Counted from the stretch's first letter, positions 1-8,377 are shown. The stretch is 64,000 nt of DNA from CAZNUP01 sp964609775 (GCA_964609775.1 CAZSSJ010000001.1:1-64000); one strand, 5' to 3'. Numbers and translations are program-made. Notes: a model not told the origin generated them from the sequence alone.

Positions 1-65
1 GAAGAGACTGACAACCTAGTCTTCAAGTGTTGCACTTCCACTGCGAATCTACCAACGGGACTTAG

Positions 66-287
66 CGTGCACCAGACCAAGAAAGTCAGGAGGTTTCGGA
101 GGCGGTTGTGACGGCTGCGGGAGCTTGGGACAAAAAAGCCTTTTGGCAGGTTGAAAATCTAGTTTCGGTTGGGGAGAAGACTTTTGAGTTTGTTAGTAGG
201 GCTTTTGATAATAACCTGAATCACGATGGGCTTGGGGCTGAGGTTATGGCGATGGATTATAGCCTGTTGAGGAAAGATCGAGGTTAG
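66..287 (+). pseudogene. Open frame without a clear start, probable gene fragment
   Basis: The frame is open from just after a TAG at 63-65 to a TAG at 285-287. It has no ATG near its 5' end; an in-frame GTG lies at 108. The product is acidic to neutral with no motif I recognise (for example EAVVTAAGAWDKKAFW). The lack of a start and ribosome site suggests a gene remnant or a frameshifted 3' end. Composition is similar to the neighbouring genes. No function assigned. Confidence 0.3.
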
Positions 288-369
288 ACAGTTATCCCTT
301 TCCAAAGATTGCCTCCACTGTTTTTCCGGAGATAGTGGGAGAGTACGGTGGGTGTGCTAAGCTGAATGA

Positions 370-582
370 GTGGCAATTGATCCAGATTGGTTTGCGATTT
401 TTGAGGCTGTTTGTATTAATGTGGCGAGCACATTGTTGGGCGCCGTGATTGTGGGTCCAAATTTACCAGGGGCTAGTTTTGAAACGCAAATTGTTATATT
501 GACTGGAGATGTTTTTATGGGTATAGTGTTGTTGTTAATAGCTTTTAGGCTAAGAAAACTTTCCAAAGGGAGGAAAAAATGA
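370..582 (+). CDS. Small membrane protein, two predicted helices (70 aa)
   Basis: GTG start, ends with TGA at 580-582. Two hydrophobic segments are visible, about residues 12-30 and 40-59, followed by a basic tail ending KLSKGRKK. That pattern fits a small two-helix inner-membrane protein with a cytoplasmic basic C-terminus. The stop overlaps the next start (ATGA), so both small proteins are probably translated together. Family not recognised. The start is uncertain because the region just upstream has only a weak ribosome site. Confidence 0.5.
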   Translation: MAIDPDWFAIFEAVCINVASTLLGAVIVGPNLPGASFETQIVILTGDVFMGIVLLLIAFRLRKLSKGRKK

Positions 583-707
583 TTAATTTTTGGGACTTGA
601 ATGCAAAGGCTTTGATTGCACTTTCTCTCGTGCTTATTTCTGCGCTTTTGACTTATATTGCCTTTTTTAAGGACGAGAAAAGACTTTCCAAAAAATCTTC
701 GAGATAG
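579..707 (+). CDS. Very small single-helix membrane protein (42 aa)
   Basis: ATG at 579 overlaps the TGA of the upstream gene by four bases. A strong Shine-Dalgarno (GGGAGG) lies about 5 nt before the ATG and inside the upstream coding end, the usual sign of translational coupling. The product has one hydrophobic stretch (about residues 10-29) and a lysine-rich tail (KDEKRLSKKSSR). The two small proteins may form a complex; this is inference from coupling only. Confidence 0.5.
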   Translation: MINFWDLNAKALIALSLVLISALLTYIAFFKDEKRLSKKSSR

Positions 708-726
708 CCTTCTACTTGTTCTGCGG

Positions 727-1380
727 CTACCTCTTTCCAAAGATAATGTCTACAGTACTTCCAGAGACAGTGGCGCAGGCGAGGGTCCAGTTGGGGTTGA
801 GCTGATTGCTTCGATGTTCGTCGTCGGCGCTAAAGACCCACTCGATGAGATGGGTGCCGGAGAGAGTGTAACCTTGCGAGGCGTTCTCGCCGGCGCCGGT
901 GATGCCCAGCTCCTGCCAGTTATTTTTATCTTCAAAGTATTTGGTGAAACCGGCGTGAGAGTCGAGGTTGCCGAGCCTCGCCTGCTCGTCAGCCCGCAGC
1001 TGGGCAAACGCGCAAAGTTTGTCGTCCTTGTGCAAGGTTCCCTGCCCGTGATTCTGGCGGTAGGTGTTGAGGGCTTGAAGAATTTCGTCGGGAGTGGCCA
1101 TTTTTTCGTCCTGGCCCACATAGGTGCGATAGAGATGGTCGCCGATTTTTTCGGTCGAACCCCAAGGCGTCTTGGGTTGACTAGGAGACTGGTAAGCTGG
1201 TGAAGTGGTGAATTTTGTAGGAAGGGCGGAGGTGGAGGCGGAGATGGTAGTTTGGGGGGTCACGGTTTTTATGTAGGCGGCAAGTTGTTGGTTGACGAGG
1301 AGAGTAATGGGCCGGTTGGCCACGGCGAGAAAGTTAGTGACGGCAATTAGAGATAGAGCAAAGAGAGAAAGAAGATTCAT
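727..1380 (-). CDS. CAP-domain (SCP/PR1-like) exported protein (217 aa)
   Basis: The N-terminus has an uncleaved-looking signal or anchor helix (about residues 2-25), then a Ser/Thr-rich linker to about 75, then a CAP domain to the end. Visible CAP features are LNTYRQNHG near the domain start, an AQLRADEQA helix, DSHAGF, GENAS and the HLIEWVFSADDEHRSN helix. CAP proteins are extracytoplasmic; bacterial roles are mostly unknown, and some bind lipids or cell-wall material. On the coding strand a TACAAT hexamer (1393-1388) lies 7 nt before the ATG, suggesting a leaderless message. It is divergent from the next gene. Confidence 0.85.
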   Translation of the reverse strand: MNLLSLFALSLIAVTNFLAVANRPITLLVNQQLAAYIKTVTPQTTISASTSALPTKFTTSPAYQSPSQPKTPWGSTEKIGDHLYRTYVGQDEKMATPDEILQALNTYRQNHGQGTLHKDDKLCAFAQLRADEQARLGNLDSHAGFTKYFEDKNNWQELGITGAGENASQGYTLSGTHLIEWVFSADDEHRSNQLNPNWTLACATVSGSTVDIIFGKR

Positions 1381-1506
1381 GAGGGGGATTGTAAAGGAAT
1401 TTCTTGAATGTGCAAGCGGCCTGAAGTTTCATCGGCTTTTTTGGGAAGGGTTGCCATTGGTTTCCGATCGCTTGACTTTGGCAAAGATTGGTGGCAGAGT
1501 AGTTTC

Positions 1507-2148
1507 ATGGATATGGATTTGGAGAGAGTTGACTGGGATAGAGTGCAGGGGATTTTCGCTCCGGAGAAAGAGGCTTTTCTGGAAAGAGTTAAGAAGGGAA
1601 TTGAAAAATACCCGGTGGCTAAGGAGAGCTTATTGATTGCGGCGGGGTTTGGGTTGGTGGGGATGGCCATTTTGATGCCAGGGCTGGCGAAAGTGATTGC
1701 CTCTGGGGCAAGAGGATGGGAGAAGGGGAGGTATAAGCGGATGTGGAGGAGATTTGAAAGCAAGAAGTGGGTGACGGTTAAAGAAACGGTTGATGGGCCG
1801 GTGGTGGAGATCACGCAAGATGGCATTAAAAGGGCTCTGAAATATAAATTAGAGTCGATGAAAGTGAAAAGTCCAGCTAAGTGGGATGGTAAGTGGCGAA
1901 TTGTTATTTTCGACGTTAAGGAAGAGAAACGATATGGCCGGGATCGATTTCGAAATCACTTGCAAAACCTGGGTTTCTATATGTTGAACAGGAGTGTTTT
2001 TGTGCATCCTTATCCTTGTTTTGATGAGGTGGAATTCCTGAGACAGATAAGCAGTGTTGGCCGGGAAGTGACTTATATAGTGGCTGAGTCAGTGGAGTCT
2101 GCGACTAGCTTGAAGTCATATTTTGGTTTGAGAGGCTCAAATGCTTAG
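1507..2148 (+). CDS. PaaX-like protein with Cas2-like C-terminal domain
   Basis: The reading frame is open from 1408, but ATG 1507 (MDMDLERVDW) is the more natural start. A hydrophobic segment (about residues 33-53: SLLIAAGFGLVGMAIL) is followed by a winged-helix-like part and a C-terminal domain with KWDGKWRIVIFDVKEE, RNHLQNLGFYMLNRSVF and TYIVAESVE. That C-terminal part matches the ferredoxin-like domain shared by PaaX-type repressors and Cas2 and common in CPR genomes. There are no cas genes nearby. A homologue is encoded at 9564-10214. The role (regulator or nuclease-like) is unknown; the hydrophobic stretch suggests membrane attachment. Confidence 0.7.
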   Translation: MDMDLERVDWDRVQGIFAPEKEAFLERVKKGIEKYPVAKESLLIAAGFGLVGMAILMPGLAKVIASGARGWEKGRYKRMWRRFESKKWVTVKETVDGPVVEITQDGIKRALKYKLESMKVKSPAKWDGKWRIVIFDVKEEKRYGRDRFRNHLQNLGFYMLNRSVFVHPYPCFDEVEFLRQISSVGREVTYIVAESVESATSLKSYFGLRGSNA

Positions 2149-2231
2149 GTTGAAAAAGGAATTTTTGCCATGATGTTACGATCGTATGTTGTTGGCAAAT
2201 GTTAATGGATGTGTCGGGTTAGAGATAGAGA

Positions 2232-2666
2232 ATGAGGATGAAGGGGGTGAAAAGAGTGAAATTAGATAGTAATTTTATAACTTTTTCCTTGGTGGGGGTT
2301 GTTGTTTTAGTGTCTGGGATGGGGTTTCTGCTGTGGCTTTTCCCGACGTATAACATCTGGGCAAGCGAACAAAACGGAAGGGCGGAACTGGCTCAGGCGG
2401 AGTGGAGCAAGAGGGTAGCGGTGGAGAGTGCAAGGGCGAAGAAAGATAGCGCAGCTCTGGAGGCTCAAGCTGAGGTGGAGAAGGCAAAAGGTGTTGCCGC
2501 CTCAAATCAAATAATCGGAGATGGTTTGAGGGGGAAAGAGGAGTATCTGCGATACCTGTACATCACGAACTTAGAAGAAGGGCAAAACCGGGAAGTGATC
2601 TATATTCCGACTGAAGCTGGTTTGCCAATTCTTGAGGCGCAAAGGCTGGGCACTGTTGGGAGGTAG
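2232..2666 (+). CDS. Membrane-anchored coiled-coil protein resembling SPFH tails (144 aa)
   Basis: One membrane helix (about residues 16-37) is followed by a charged alanine-rich helix (ELAQAEWSKRVAVESARAKK and on to about residue 88) and a short C-terminal part with REVIYIPTEAGLPILEAQR. The Ala/Glu/Lys helix followed by an IYIPTE strand resembles the C-terminal half of SPFH/prohibitin-like proteins (HflK/HflC style), but the SPFH domain itself is absent. Either a truncated relative or an independent scaffold. It ends 17 nt before radA. ATG 2238 is an alternative start. Confidence 0.5.
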   Translation: MRMKGVKRVKLDSNFITFSLVGVVVLVSGMGFLLWLFPTYNIWASEQNGRAELAQAEWSKRVAVESARAKKDSAALEAQAEVEKAKGVAASNQIIGDGLRGKEEYLRYLYITNLEEGQNREVIYIPTEAGLPILEAQRLGTVGR

Positions 2667-2671
2667 CAAGG

Positions 2672-2677
2672 TATAAT
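2672..2677 (+). promoter_or_regulatory. -10 element of leaderless radA promoter
   Basis: A perfect TATAAT hexamer ends 6 nt before the GTG start of radA, which puts the expected transcription start on the start codon. The -35 region is weak. The element lies just after the stop of the upstream gene. Confidence 0.55.
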
Positions 2678-2683
2678 ATCTGT

Positions 2684-4192
2684 GTGGCAAAAAGAGAAAC
2701 GAATTATGTCTGTCAGCAGTGTGGTTACCAGAGCCCGAGCTTTTTGGGCAAGTGTCCGAATTGTGGGGCGTGGAATTCTTTGGTGGAGGAAGTGACCCTT
2801 CGGCCTGGCTCAGGGCAGGCGTCGTATAATGTGGGTGGCAAAAAGGGGAAACAATTAACGACCCCACTTCGCTCTTCCCGCTTCGTCCTTCGGACTCCGG
2901 ACGAATTGAGCTTCGCGGGGCGGGCCCCACAAGTAGTTAATCTTAAGGATATTGAGGCAGCGGCGATTCAGAGAATCTCCACGGGGATTTCTGAATTGGA
3001 TCGGGTGCTGGGCGGTGGGATTGTCCCTGGGATGGCGGTTCTTCTGGCCGGGGAGCCGGGAATTGGGAAGTCGACATTGCTTTTGGAGCTGGCCAGGAAT
3101 TTTGGAGTGCCTCCAGTCTCTGAGACAAAATCCCATTTGACCAATTTGTCTAATTTGACAAATTTGGTTCTTTACGTGGCGGGTGAAGAATCGGCTTCAC
3201 AAATCAGACTGCGGGCGGAGCGACTCAATGTAGTGACCGAGAAGGCCATCGTTTTAGAAGCGACGGATGTGGATGTGGTTGTGGGGGTGATTGAACAAAT
3301 GAGCAATGGGCAATCCTCAATGAGCAAAAAATTAGCAATGAGGAATGAAAAGAATAATGAAAACGAAGAACAGACAGGATTAGGATTAGTAATTGTTGAT
3401 TCAATTCAGACACTGACGACTGATGACCTTGAAGGGCCGGCGGGATCGGTGGGGCAAGTTCGGGAGTGCGCGGCCCGACTCATCCGGACAACAAAACAAT
3501 TGGGGCTGCCCCTCTTCCTGGTTGGGCATGTGACCAAAGAAGGCGCGATTGCCGGGCCGAAGGTATTAGAACATATAGTAGATACTATATTAAGTGTGGA
3601 AGGAGACCGGTTCGAGGGGTTGCGGATTATTCGGACAAGTAAAAACCGGTTTGGGCCAACAGATGAAGTGGGAGTTTTTCAGATGACTGATGCCGGGCTG
3701 GTGACTGCAGATATGGCTGATTTGACCAATTTGTCTAATTTGTCCAGTTTGCCCGGATCATGTTTGACAGTGATGATGGAAGGGACCAGGCCAATGATTG
3801 TCGAGATTCAGGCTCTGGTGACGAGCACTCCTCTGCCAAGTCCCAGGCGGGTGGCAACGGGAGTTGACTATAACCGGCTCCTGACCGTGATTGCCATCTT
3901 GCAAAAGCGGCTGAATCTGCCACTATATAAGGAGGACGTTTACGTTTCTGTTTCTTGTGGGCTGAAAATTTCGGAGCCGGCGGCGGATGTGGCGATGGCT
4001 CTCTCAATCCTCTCCTCTTTTCGCAACAGGGCCCTGCCGGCGAGGTCGGTGGCCATTGGAGAGCTGGATCTGTTGGGAAACGTGCGGCGGGTGAGCAATC
4101 TGGAGCGGCGGATTAAGGAAGCAAAGGCAATGAAACTAACGAATATTCTTGAGCCTTCGACTCTGCCGCGGCTGGCAGACTTTAAGCTGTAA
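2684..4192 (+). CDS. radA: DNA repair protein RadA (Sms)
   Basis: RadA is a RecA-like ATPase acting in branch migration and recombination. The product has the N-terminal C4 zinc finger (C10, C13, C24, C27), Walker A GEPGIGKST near residues 123-131, a VDSIQTL Walker B region, the RadA signature KNRFG near 320, and a C-terminal Lon-protease-like domain. At 502 residues it is longer than the usual ~450. The extra length sits in linkers whose DNA is repetitive: a REP palindrome and a CTTCG-rich stretch at residues ~38-80, and 9-bp repeats encoding LTNLSNLTN near 147-158 and LTNLSNLSS near 346. GTG start chosen from the -10 spacing. Confidence 0.95.
   Translation: MAKRETNYVCQQCGYQSPSFLGKCPNCGAWNSLVEEVTLRPGSGQASYNVGGKKGKQLTTPLRSSRFVLRTPDELSFAGRAPQVVNLKDIEAAAIQRISTGISELDRVLGGGIVPGMAVLLAGEPGIGKSTLLLELARNFGVPPVSETKSHLTNLSNLTNLVLYVAGEESASQIRLRAERLNVVTEKAIVLEATDVDVVVGVIEQMSNGQSSMSKKLAMRNEKNNENEEQTGLGLVIVDSIQTLTTDDLEGPAGSVGQVRECAARLIRTTKQLGLPLFLVGHVTKEGAIAGPKVLEHIVDTILSVEGDRFEGLRIIRTSKNRFGPTDEVGVFQMTDAGLVTADMADLTNLSNLSSLPGSCLTVMMEGTRPMIVEIQALVTSTPLPSPRRVATGVDYNRLLTVIAILQKRLNLPLYKEDVYVSVSCGLKISEPAADVAMALSILSSFRNRALPARSVAIGELDLLGNVRRVSNLERRIKEAKAMKLTNILEPSTLPRLADFKL
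2796..2815. repeat. REP-like palindrome inside radA
   Basis: CCCTTCGGCCTGGCTCAGGG, a variant of the palindrome at 34544-34562 and 44790-44808. Here it is translated in frame within the RadA linker (LRPGSGQAS). Confidence 0.6.
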
Positions 4193-4198
4193 GCTCTC

Positions 4199-4218
4199 TT
4201 ATCCCCATCTTATCCCCA
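4199..4218 (+). other. Two DnaA-box-like nonamers
   Basis: TTATCCCCA occurs twice, 11 bp apart, just after radA. Each differs by one base from the TTATCCACA consensus. An AT-rich stretch with repeated ATAACTAT follows to about 4320. No dnaA or dnaN is nearby, so origin function is only a weak possibility. Confidence 0.25.
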
Positions 4219-4325
4219 CGTCTCTTTTTGGCCCCTTAAAAGAAAAAATGGTTGATTTGGCAGCTTCTCCTTTTCATAATAACTATGGGCATAACTTATA
4301 ACTATGATGAAAATAACTATCGGTC

Positions 4326-4354
4326 TTGACAGAGTGGGGAAGCGGTGTTATATA
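4326..4354 (+). promoter_or_regulatory. Sigma70-type promoter for the 52-aa gene
   Basis: TTGACA (4326-4331), a 17-nt spacer, then TATATA (4349-4354). The predicted start at about 4361-4363 is only a few bases before the ATG at 4365, so the message would have almost no leader. Confidence 0.65.
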
Positions 4355-4364
4355 AATTACTACT

Positions 4365-4523
4365 ATGGCATACCGAGCAAGGTTCTGGAAAAAAATTAGA
4401 CGATGGATTGTGAAGCGATTGGAGACGGATCGGATGACCTACCGGCGAAGTGAAATGTCAAAGCAGGTGGGGAAGCTGTTGGGAAATCGCGAGAGCGAGA
4501 TTATTACCATGACGACACTTTAA
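4365..4523 (+). CDS. Small basic protein (52 aa), unrecognised
   Basis: A short ORF starting MAYRARFWKKIRRW, strongly basic in its first 30 residues, with a helical C-terminal half (SKQVGKLLGNRESE). It is directly behind a near-consensus promoter, which is the main support for it being expressed. The basic amphipathic N-terminus could bind nucleic acid or membrane; no family is recognised. Confidence 0.55.
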   Translation: MAYRARFWKKIRRWIVKRLETDRMTYRRSEMSKQVGKLLGNRESEIITMTTL

Positions 4524-4532
4524 GTTTTTAAA

Positions 4533-4874
4533 TTGAAAGGAATGCTAATAACAAACGGAAGTCTTGTAAGAAAAGCAGTTGAATCATATGGACTGAGAAC
4601 CAACAAGTTTTGGCAATCAATCTCTGCTTGCGTGATGAGCGGCAAAGATGTTTCTGTTCCGGTGGTGCATATGAGTGAAGGGGTTCGAACAGAAGGCGTT
4701 TTTGAAGTGGGTGATTATGGCTATGATGCTAGGGGTGCGGTGAGCAGTGCGGATGCTTGGTTTATTGTTGATTGCTCCGGGAGAAGAAACTCTAGTGGTG
4801 GCCGTCAAACATTAAGCTGCATTAGAGAGTGGGCAACAGGCCCGAGATTGGATTTACCAAATGGTAATCGTTAA
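4533..4874 (+). CDS. Hypothetical protein (about 110 aa)
   Basis: The frame is open from TTG 4533; ATG 4542 is an alternative start. It contains two or three cysteines (ISACVMSG, IVDCSGRR, LSCIREW) and an otherwise soluble composition. It follows the 52-aa gene by 9-18 nt and probably shares its transcript. An inverted repeat 35 nt downstream may end transcription. No family recognised. Confidence 0.4.
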   Translation: MKGMLITNGSLVRKAVESYGLRTNKFWQSISACVMSGKDVSVPVVHMSEGVRTEGVFEVGDYGYDARGAVSSADAWFIVDCSGRRNSSGGRQTLSCIREWATGPRLDLPNGNR

Positions 4875-4908
4875 TGAAAAGTAGTAACAGGTATTGAAAA
4901 AAGCAAAA

Positions 4909-4949
4909 AGCATCACTTCCGCAGCCTGAGTGTCTCGAAAAGTGATGCT
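4909..4949 (+). terminator. Inverted repeat, possible terminator
   Basis: AGCATCACTT (4909-4918) pairs perfectly with AAGTGATGCT (4940-4949) across a 21-nt loop; GGTTTTT follows at about 4953. The loop is long for an intrinsic terminator. Confidence 0.45.
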
Positions 4950-4974
4950 CAACGGTTTTTGGCCCCTAGGCAGT

Positions 4975-5530
4975 AGAGGTCAAAATGGCCTGGGAATATT
5001 TGTAGCCGATTAGGAGGAAGTTTGTCAAATATTTTTTCACGGTCAAAAAAACCGGTTTGGATTGTGATGAGACCCAGAAAGCACAATTAGATTTTGAGGT
5101 TAAAAAGGAAAGAAAGAGAGAGATTTTTGACGATTATATGTACTCAAAAAAGATTAGCTAAGCTGAAATGACTTACGGAAAAGGACAGGCAATTAAAGAG
5201 AGGCCAACAAAAATAGCTTCGATTAGCTTCGGAGGGAAGACTCTCGAAAACGGTCAGGGCCCCATTTTGGAGAAAGTTCTGGCAGGCGGTATCGGGCTTC
5301 GGGAGTAGGGCCCGCCTTCGCTCAGAGGCGGTTTTGTGGGATTCCGAGAGTAGGGCAGGCTTTCGGGATCCCACTGAGCTGCTTTCCGCTGCGGGGGGTA
5401 AAGTCCGGCTTCCGGAACCCCACAGTGCCGTGAATCCTGGTGCGGGGTAAAGGCAGGCGTCCGGAGTCGGAAAGTTCTGGCCAGGAGTTTGGTGGGGCAA
5501 GCAGGTTGGTGGGCTTTTCTTGGTTGGGGG
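4975..5530. other. Gene-poor stretch with GC-rich hairpins
   Basis: No convincing gene. A 48-codon frame ending at about 5162 (containing KKTGLDCDETQKAQ) has no start codon and may be a remnant. From about 5280 to 5480 the sequence is GC-rich and full of local inverted repeats, for example GTGGGATTCCGAGAG with CTTTCGGGATCCCAC at about 5336-5374, and GGGG...CCCC hairpins near 5395-5422. It is either a cluster of REP-like palindromes or a structured RNA that I cannot name. Confidence 0.35.
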
Positions 5531-5532
5531 GC

Positions 5533-5560
5533 TTGACAGAGAGAAAAAAGGAGGGATAAT
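5533..5560 (+). promoter_or_regulatory. Promoter upstream of rho
   Basis: TTGACA (5533-5538), a 16-nt spacer and GATAAT (5555-5560). Predicted start near 5567, giving an ~80-nt U-rich leader. A U-rich, weakly structured leader would suit the autoregulation known for rho in other bacteria; that is inference. Confidence 0.6.
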
Positions 5561-5647
5561 GGAGAGGAAGATTTCCTCAGGAGCTTTTTCTTTTGATTTT
5601 CACTTGTTTTTCTTGATGACCTCACGTCTTAGGTTGTATTTAGAAAT

Positions 5648-7030
5648 TTGACTCTCGTGGCTTCATCGAATTTTCGCCCGACTCTTGGAGTGAGACGAAC
5701 ACGACGGCCGGTCTTTCGGACCGGGGATTTGCCGCGGCCGACACCGCCGGGGCTAGGGAGTGAGCTAAGGAGCGGAGGCGGGCAGTTTGACGTGCGGGAT
5801 TTGGTGGGAGGGCCGGGGAGTGGGGTCGGGACGAGTAATCAGGGACAAGAGCAGGGCTTTCCGGTGGGGGCGAATACCTATTTTGCTGGAAACTATCCCC
5901 ACGATTTGAACGACGCCTCAATTCAGACGATGGAACTGTCGGGGGTGTTGGACGTTTGGCCCGAGGGGCATGGCTATCTGCGACCGAAGTTTGTCCCGTC
6001 AGACAAAGATGTTTATATTTCTTCGTCGCAAATTAGAAGATTTAATTTGCGGGCCGGGGACTGGGTGACGGGGGTGGGCCGGGCGCCGAAGGAGACGGAA
6101 AGATATTACGGACTGTTGAGAGTGGATAAGGTTAATGGGAAGGCGGCCGAAGAGGCTTTGAACCGGCCGATGTTTGATGATTTGACGCCGATTTACCCGG
6201 ATAGGCAACTGGTTTTGGAGACGGGGCAGACGCCGCTGTCGACGAGAATCATTGATCTGGTGGCCCCAATTGGTCGAGGACAACGGGGGCTGATTGTTTC
6301 GCCGCCAAAGGCGGGCAAGACATGGCTTTTAAAGGAGATTGCCAATGCGGTGACGACAAATTATCCCGATTACCACTTGATGATTGCTCTCGTTGGCGAG
6401 CGGCCGGAGGAAGTGACGGATATAACCCGAAACACTAAGGCGGAAGTGATTGCGAGCAACTTTGACCAGACGCCGGCGGAACAGGTGCGGGTGGCGGAGG
6501 TGACTTTGGAGCGGGCAAAGCGGCTCGTCGAGATTGGCGGGAATGTGGTGGTGCTTCTCGATTCAATTACGAGACTGGCCCGGGCGTATAACCTGTCAAT
6601 CCCGCCGTCGGGGCGAACGCTGTCGGGCGGGTTTGATCCGGCGGCCCTTTTTCCACCAAAGCAATTTTTGGGAGCAGCCCGGTGCGTCGAAGATGGCGGC
6701 AGTCTGACAATTATCGGAACAGCGCTTGTTGACACAGACTCCCGGATGGACGACCTCATCTACGAAGAGTTTAAGGGGACGGGGAATATGGAGCTGCATC
6801 TGGACCGGAAGCTGGCAGAGAAGCGCATTTATCCAGCGATTGACGCTGGCCGAAGCGGGACGAGGAATTTTGAAAGACTGGTCTCGCCAGAGAGATTGAG
6901 ACAGTTAGATACACTTATCAAGATGCTGCATCTTCTCTCTGACTATGAGAGGACGGAAATGCTCATTGAGAGGCTGTCGAAGACTAAAAGCAATGAGGAG
7001 TTTCTGCAATCTCTGAGCGCAGGAGCGTAA
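5648..7030 (+). CDS. rho: Transcription termination factor Rho
   Basis: Hexameric RNA helicase that ends transcription. The C-terminal ~380 residues carry the Rho RNA-binding cold-shock-like domain (ELSGVLDVWPEGHGYLR) and the RecA-like motor: Walker A near 218-226 (SPPKAGKTW), VGERPEEV, the LLDSITRLARAYN Walker B segment and the Q/R-loop region SGGFDPAALF. The first ~90 residues are Gly/Arg-rich and disordered and replace the usual N-terminal helical domain. Starts TTG 5648 or GTG 5657 are possible; neither has a clear ribosome site. Confidence 0.95.
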   Translation: MTLVASSNFRPTLGVRRTRRPVFRTGDLPRPTPPGLGSELRSGGGQFDVRDLVGGPGSGVGTSNQGQEQGFPVGANTYFAGNYPHDLNDASIQTMELSGVLDVWPEGHGYLRPKFVPSDKDVYISSSQIRRFNLRAGDWVTGVGRAPKETERYYGLLRVDKVNGKAAEEALNRPMFDDLTPIYPDRQLVLETGQTPLSTRIIDLVAPIGRGQRGLIVSPPKAGKTWLLKEIANAVTTNYPDYHLMIALVGERPEEVTDITRNTKAEVIASNFDQTPAEQVRVAEVTLERAKRLVEIGGNVVVLLDSITRLARAYNLSIPPSGRTLSGGFDPAALFPPKQFLGAARCVEDGGSLTIIGTALVDTDSRMDDLIYEEFKGTGNMELHLDRKLAEKRIYPAIDAGRSGTRNFERLVSPERLRQLDTLIKMLHLLSDYERTEMLIERLSKTKSNEEFLQSLSAGA

Positions 7031-7127
7031 CGAAAAATTTAGAATGATGAATTTAGAATTTAGAATAAATTTCTGAATTTTAAATTAGAACTACTCTTTG
7101 ATCCGCTTTGAACATCTTCTGATTGGG
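7031..7127. repeat. AT-rich spacer with GAATTTAGAATTTAGA repeats
   Basis: Tandem 8-bp-like units (AATTTAGA) follow rho. They belong to the same low-complexity family as the arrays at 16156-16190, 21073-21105 and 27765-27796. Confidence 0.5.
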
Positions 7128-7156
7128 TTGACTTCTTTTTATTACTAATGTATTCT
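7128..7156 (+). promoter_or_regulatory. Promoter of the LysM/M23 gene
   Basis: TTGACT (7128-7133), 17-nt spacer, TATTCT (7151-7156). Because the -10 overlaps the first possible ATG (7148), translation must start further downstream, supporting ATG 7214. Confidence 0.6.
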
Positions 7157-7213
7157 TCCAGCCGCAAAGGGTCTGACCACTGTTTTTTGTGCCTGAGTGG
7201 GACAGTGAGAGGT

Positions 7214-8335
7214 ATGATTTGGCGACAGCTCATCAGTGACGCGAGTGAATATAGCCGAACACTGGTCTGGTATGCGGGCCGAAAGGTGGGCGTGGCGGGG
7301 TCGCATTTTGAAGGGGCAAAGGGAATTGTTGTGGGGGTTCTCAAGGCGAGACGGGGAACCTATCAGAAGCCGTTCCTGCATGTGGGGATGGTTTTTTTGG
7401 TGGTCCTGGCCGTTTCTGGCGGGTCGGTTTTAGTTAACCGCTATCCGTCGAAGGCTCTGGCACAGAGCGGGACGGGAGAAGAAGGGCAAACGGCGGCGCC
7501 GGAATCGGTCGACATTACGAACATTGACACCGTGACTCAGGAGTCGGACAAGCCCAGGAGGGATGTAATCACTTACACCGTCGAAGGAGGGGACACCTTG
7601 TCGTCAATTGCCAGGAAATTCAGTAATGAGAAGCTAGGGATTAATCTGGATGCGGCCTCGATTGCTTATCTGAACGGATTTTCCGTCGGGAAAGTGCTGG
7701 CCGTCGGGGACAAGATTAAGATCCCGCCGGTTTCCGGAGTAATTATTAAAGTCAAAAGTGGCGACACGATTTATTCTTTGGCTAAGAAGTATGGTCTTCC
7801 GTCTCCCCAGCCGATTGTGGACTGGCCATATAACAATTTTGTTGATGATGAGAAGTTTAGCTTGGCGGCCGGGCAGGAATTGGTGATTCCGGGCGGGAAG
7901 CCGCCAGAGGAACGGCCGGCGCCGGTTCAGAACACGCCGAAGTCGTCGCTTTTCGGAGCGCCGGCCGGCGGAGGAAGCGGCCAGTTTGCTTGGCCGATTG
8001 GGGGAGCAATTACCCAGTATTTTGCCTGGTATCACACGGGCGTCGACATTGCCGGACCGGGCGGGTCAGCGGTGACGGTGGCTGATGGGGGAAGGGTCGT
8101 GTCGGTTCTTTATCAGAACTACGGCTACGGTTATCACGTCATTGTCGATCATGGCAATTCCTATACGACCTTGTATGGCCACTTGTCACGGATTGATGTT
8201 GCGGTTGGGGAGAATGTTTCCCGAGGGCAACAGTTGGGGCTGCGGGGGTCGACAGGGAGGTCGACGGGGCCGCATTTGCATTTTGAGATTCGGAAAAATG
8301 GGGCGTTCCAGAATCCGCTTTCCTATCTTCGGTAG
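7214..8335 (+). CDS. LysM-LysM-M23 family metallopeptidase, membrane-anchored
   Basis: Probable peptidoglycan endopeptidase or envelope-binding protein. From ATG 7214 (AGAGG ribosome site) the product has an N-terminal membrane helix (about residues 57-75), two LysM domains (ITYTVEGGDTLSSIARKF and IIKVKSGDTIYSLAKKYG) and a C-terminal M23 domain with HTGVDIAGP, the YGYHVIVDHG strand, YGHLS and HLHFEIR. The His/Asp zinc ligands of M23 (H and D of HTGVD, first H of HLHFE) are all present, so it may be active. The open frame extends to 7148 but that start lies within the promoter. It is followed by a hairpin. Confidence 0.9.
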   Translation: MIWRQLISDASEYSRTLVWYAGRKVGVAGSHFEGAKGIVVGVLKARRGTYQKPFLHVGMVFLVVLAVSGGSVLVNRYPSKALAQSGTGEEGQTAAPESVDITNIDTVTQESDKPRRDVITYTVEGGDTLSSIARKFSNEKLGINLDAASIAYLNGFSVGKVLAVGDKIKIPPVSGVIIKVKSGDTIYSLAKKYGLPSPQPIVDWPYNNFVDDEKFSLAAGQELVIPGGKPPEERPAPVQNTPKSSLFGAPAGGGSGQFAWPIGGAITQYFAWYHTGVDIAGPGGSAVTVADGGRVVSVLYQNYGYGYHVIVDHGNSYTTLYGHLSRIDVAVGENVSRGQQLGLRGSTGRSTGPHLHFEIRKNGAFQNPLSYLR

Positions 8336-8377
8336 GCTTCGGTTTTGACGAATTAGACTAATGTGTGCTTCGCGCAG

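Noticed and set aside
658..1203. 181-codon plus-strand ORF
   Set aside because: It lies opposite the CAP-domain gene, which has a clear family match and promoter.
1507..2148. Calling the Cas2-like proteins part of a CRISPR system
   Set aside because: They are longer, have PaaX-like N-terminal parts, and no cas1 or repeat array is in the window.
5172..5600. RNase P RNA or tmRNA in the GC-rich region before rho
   Set aside because: A short AAAGTCCGG-like match was seen, but the conserved partner segments and order could not be found on either strand.
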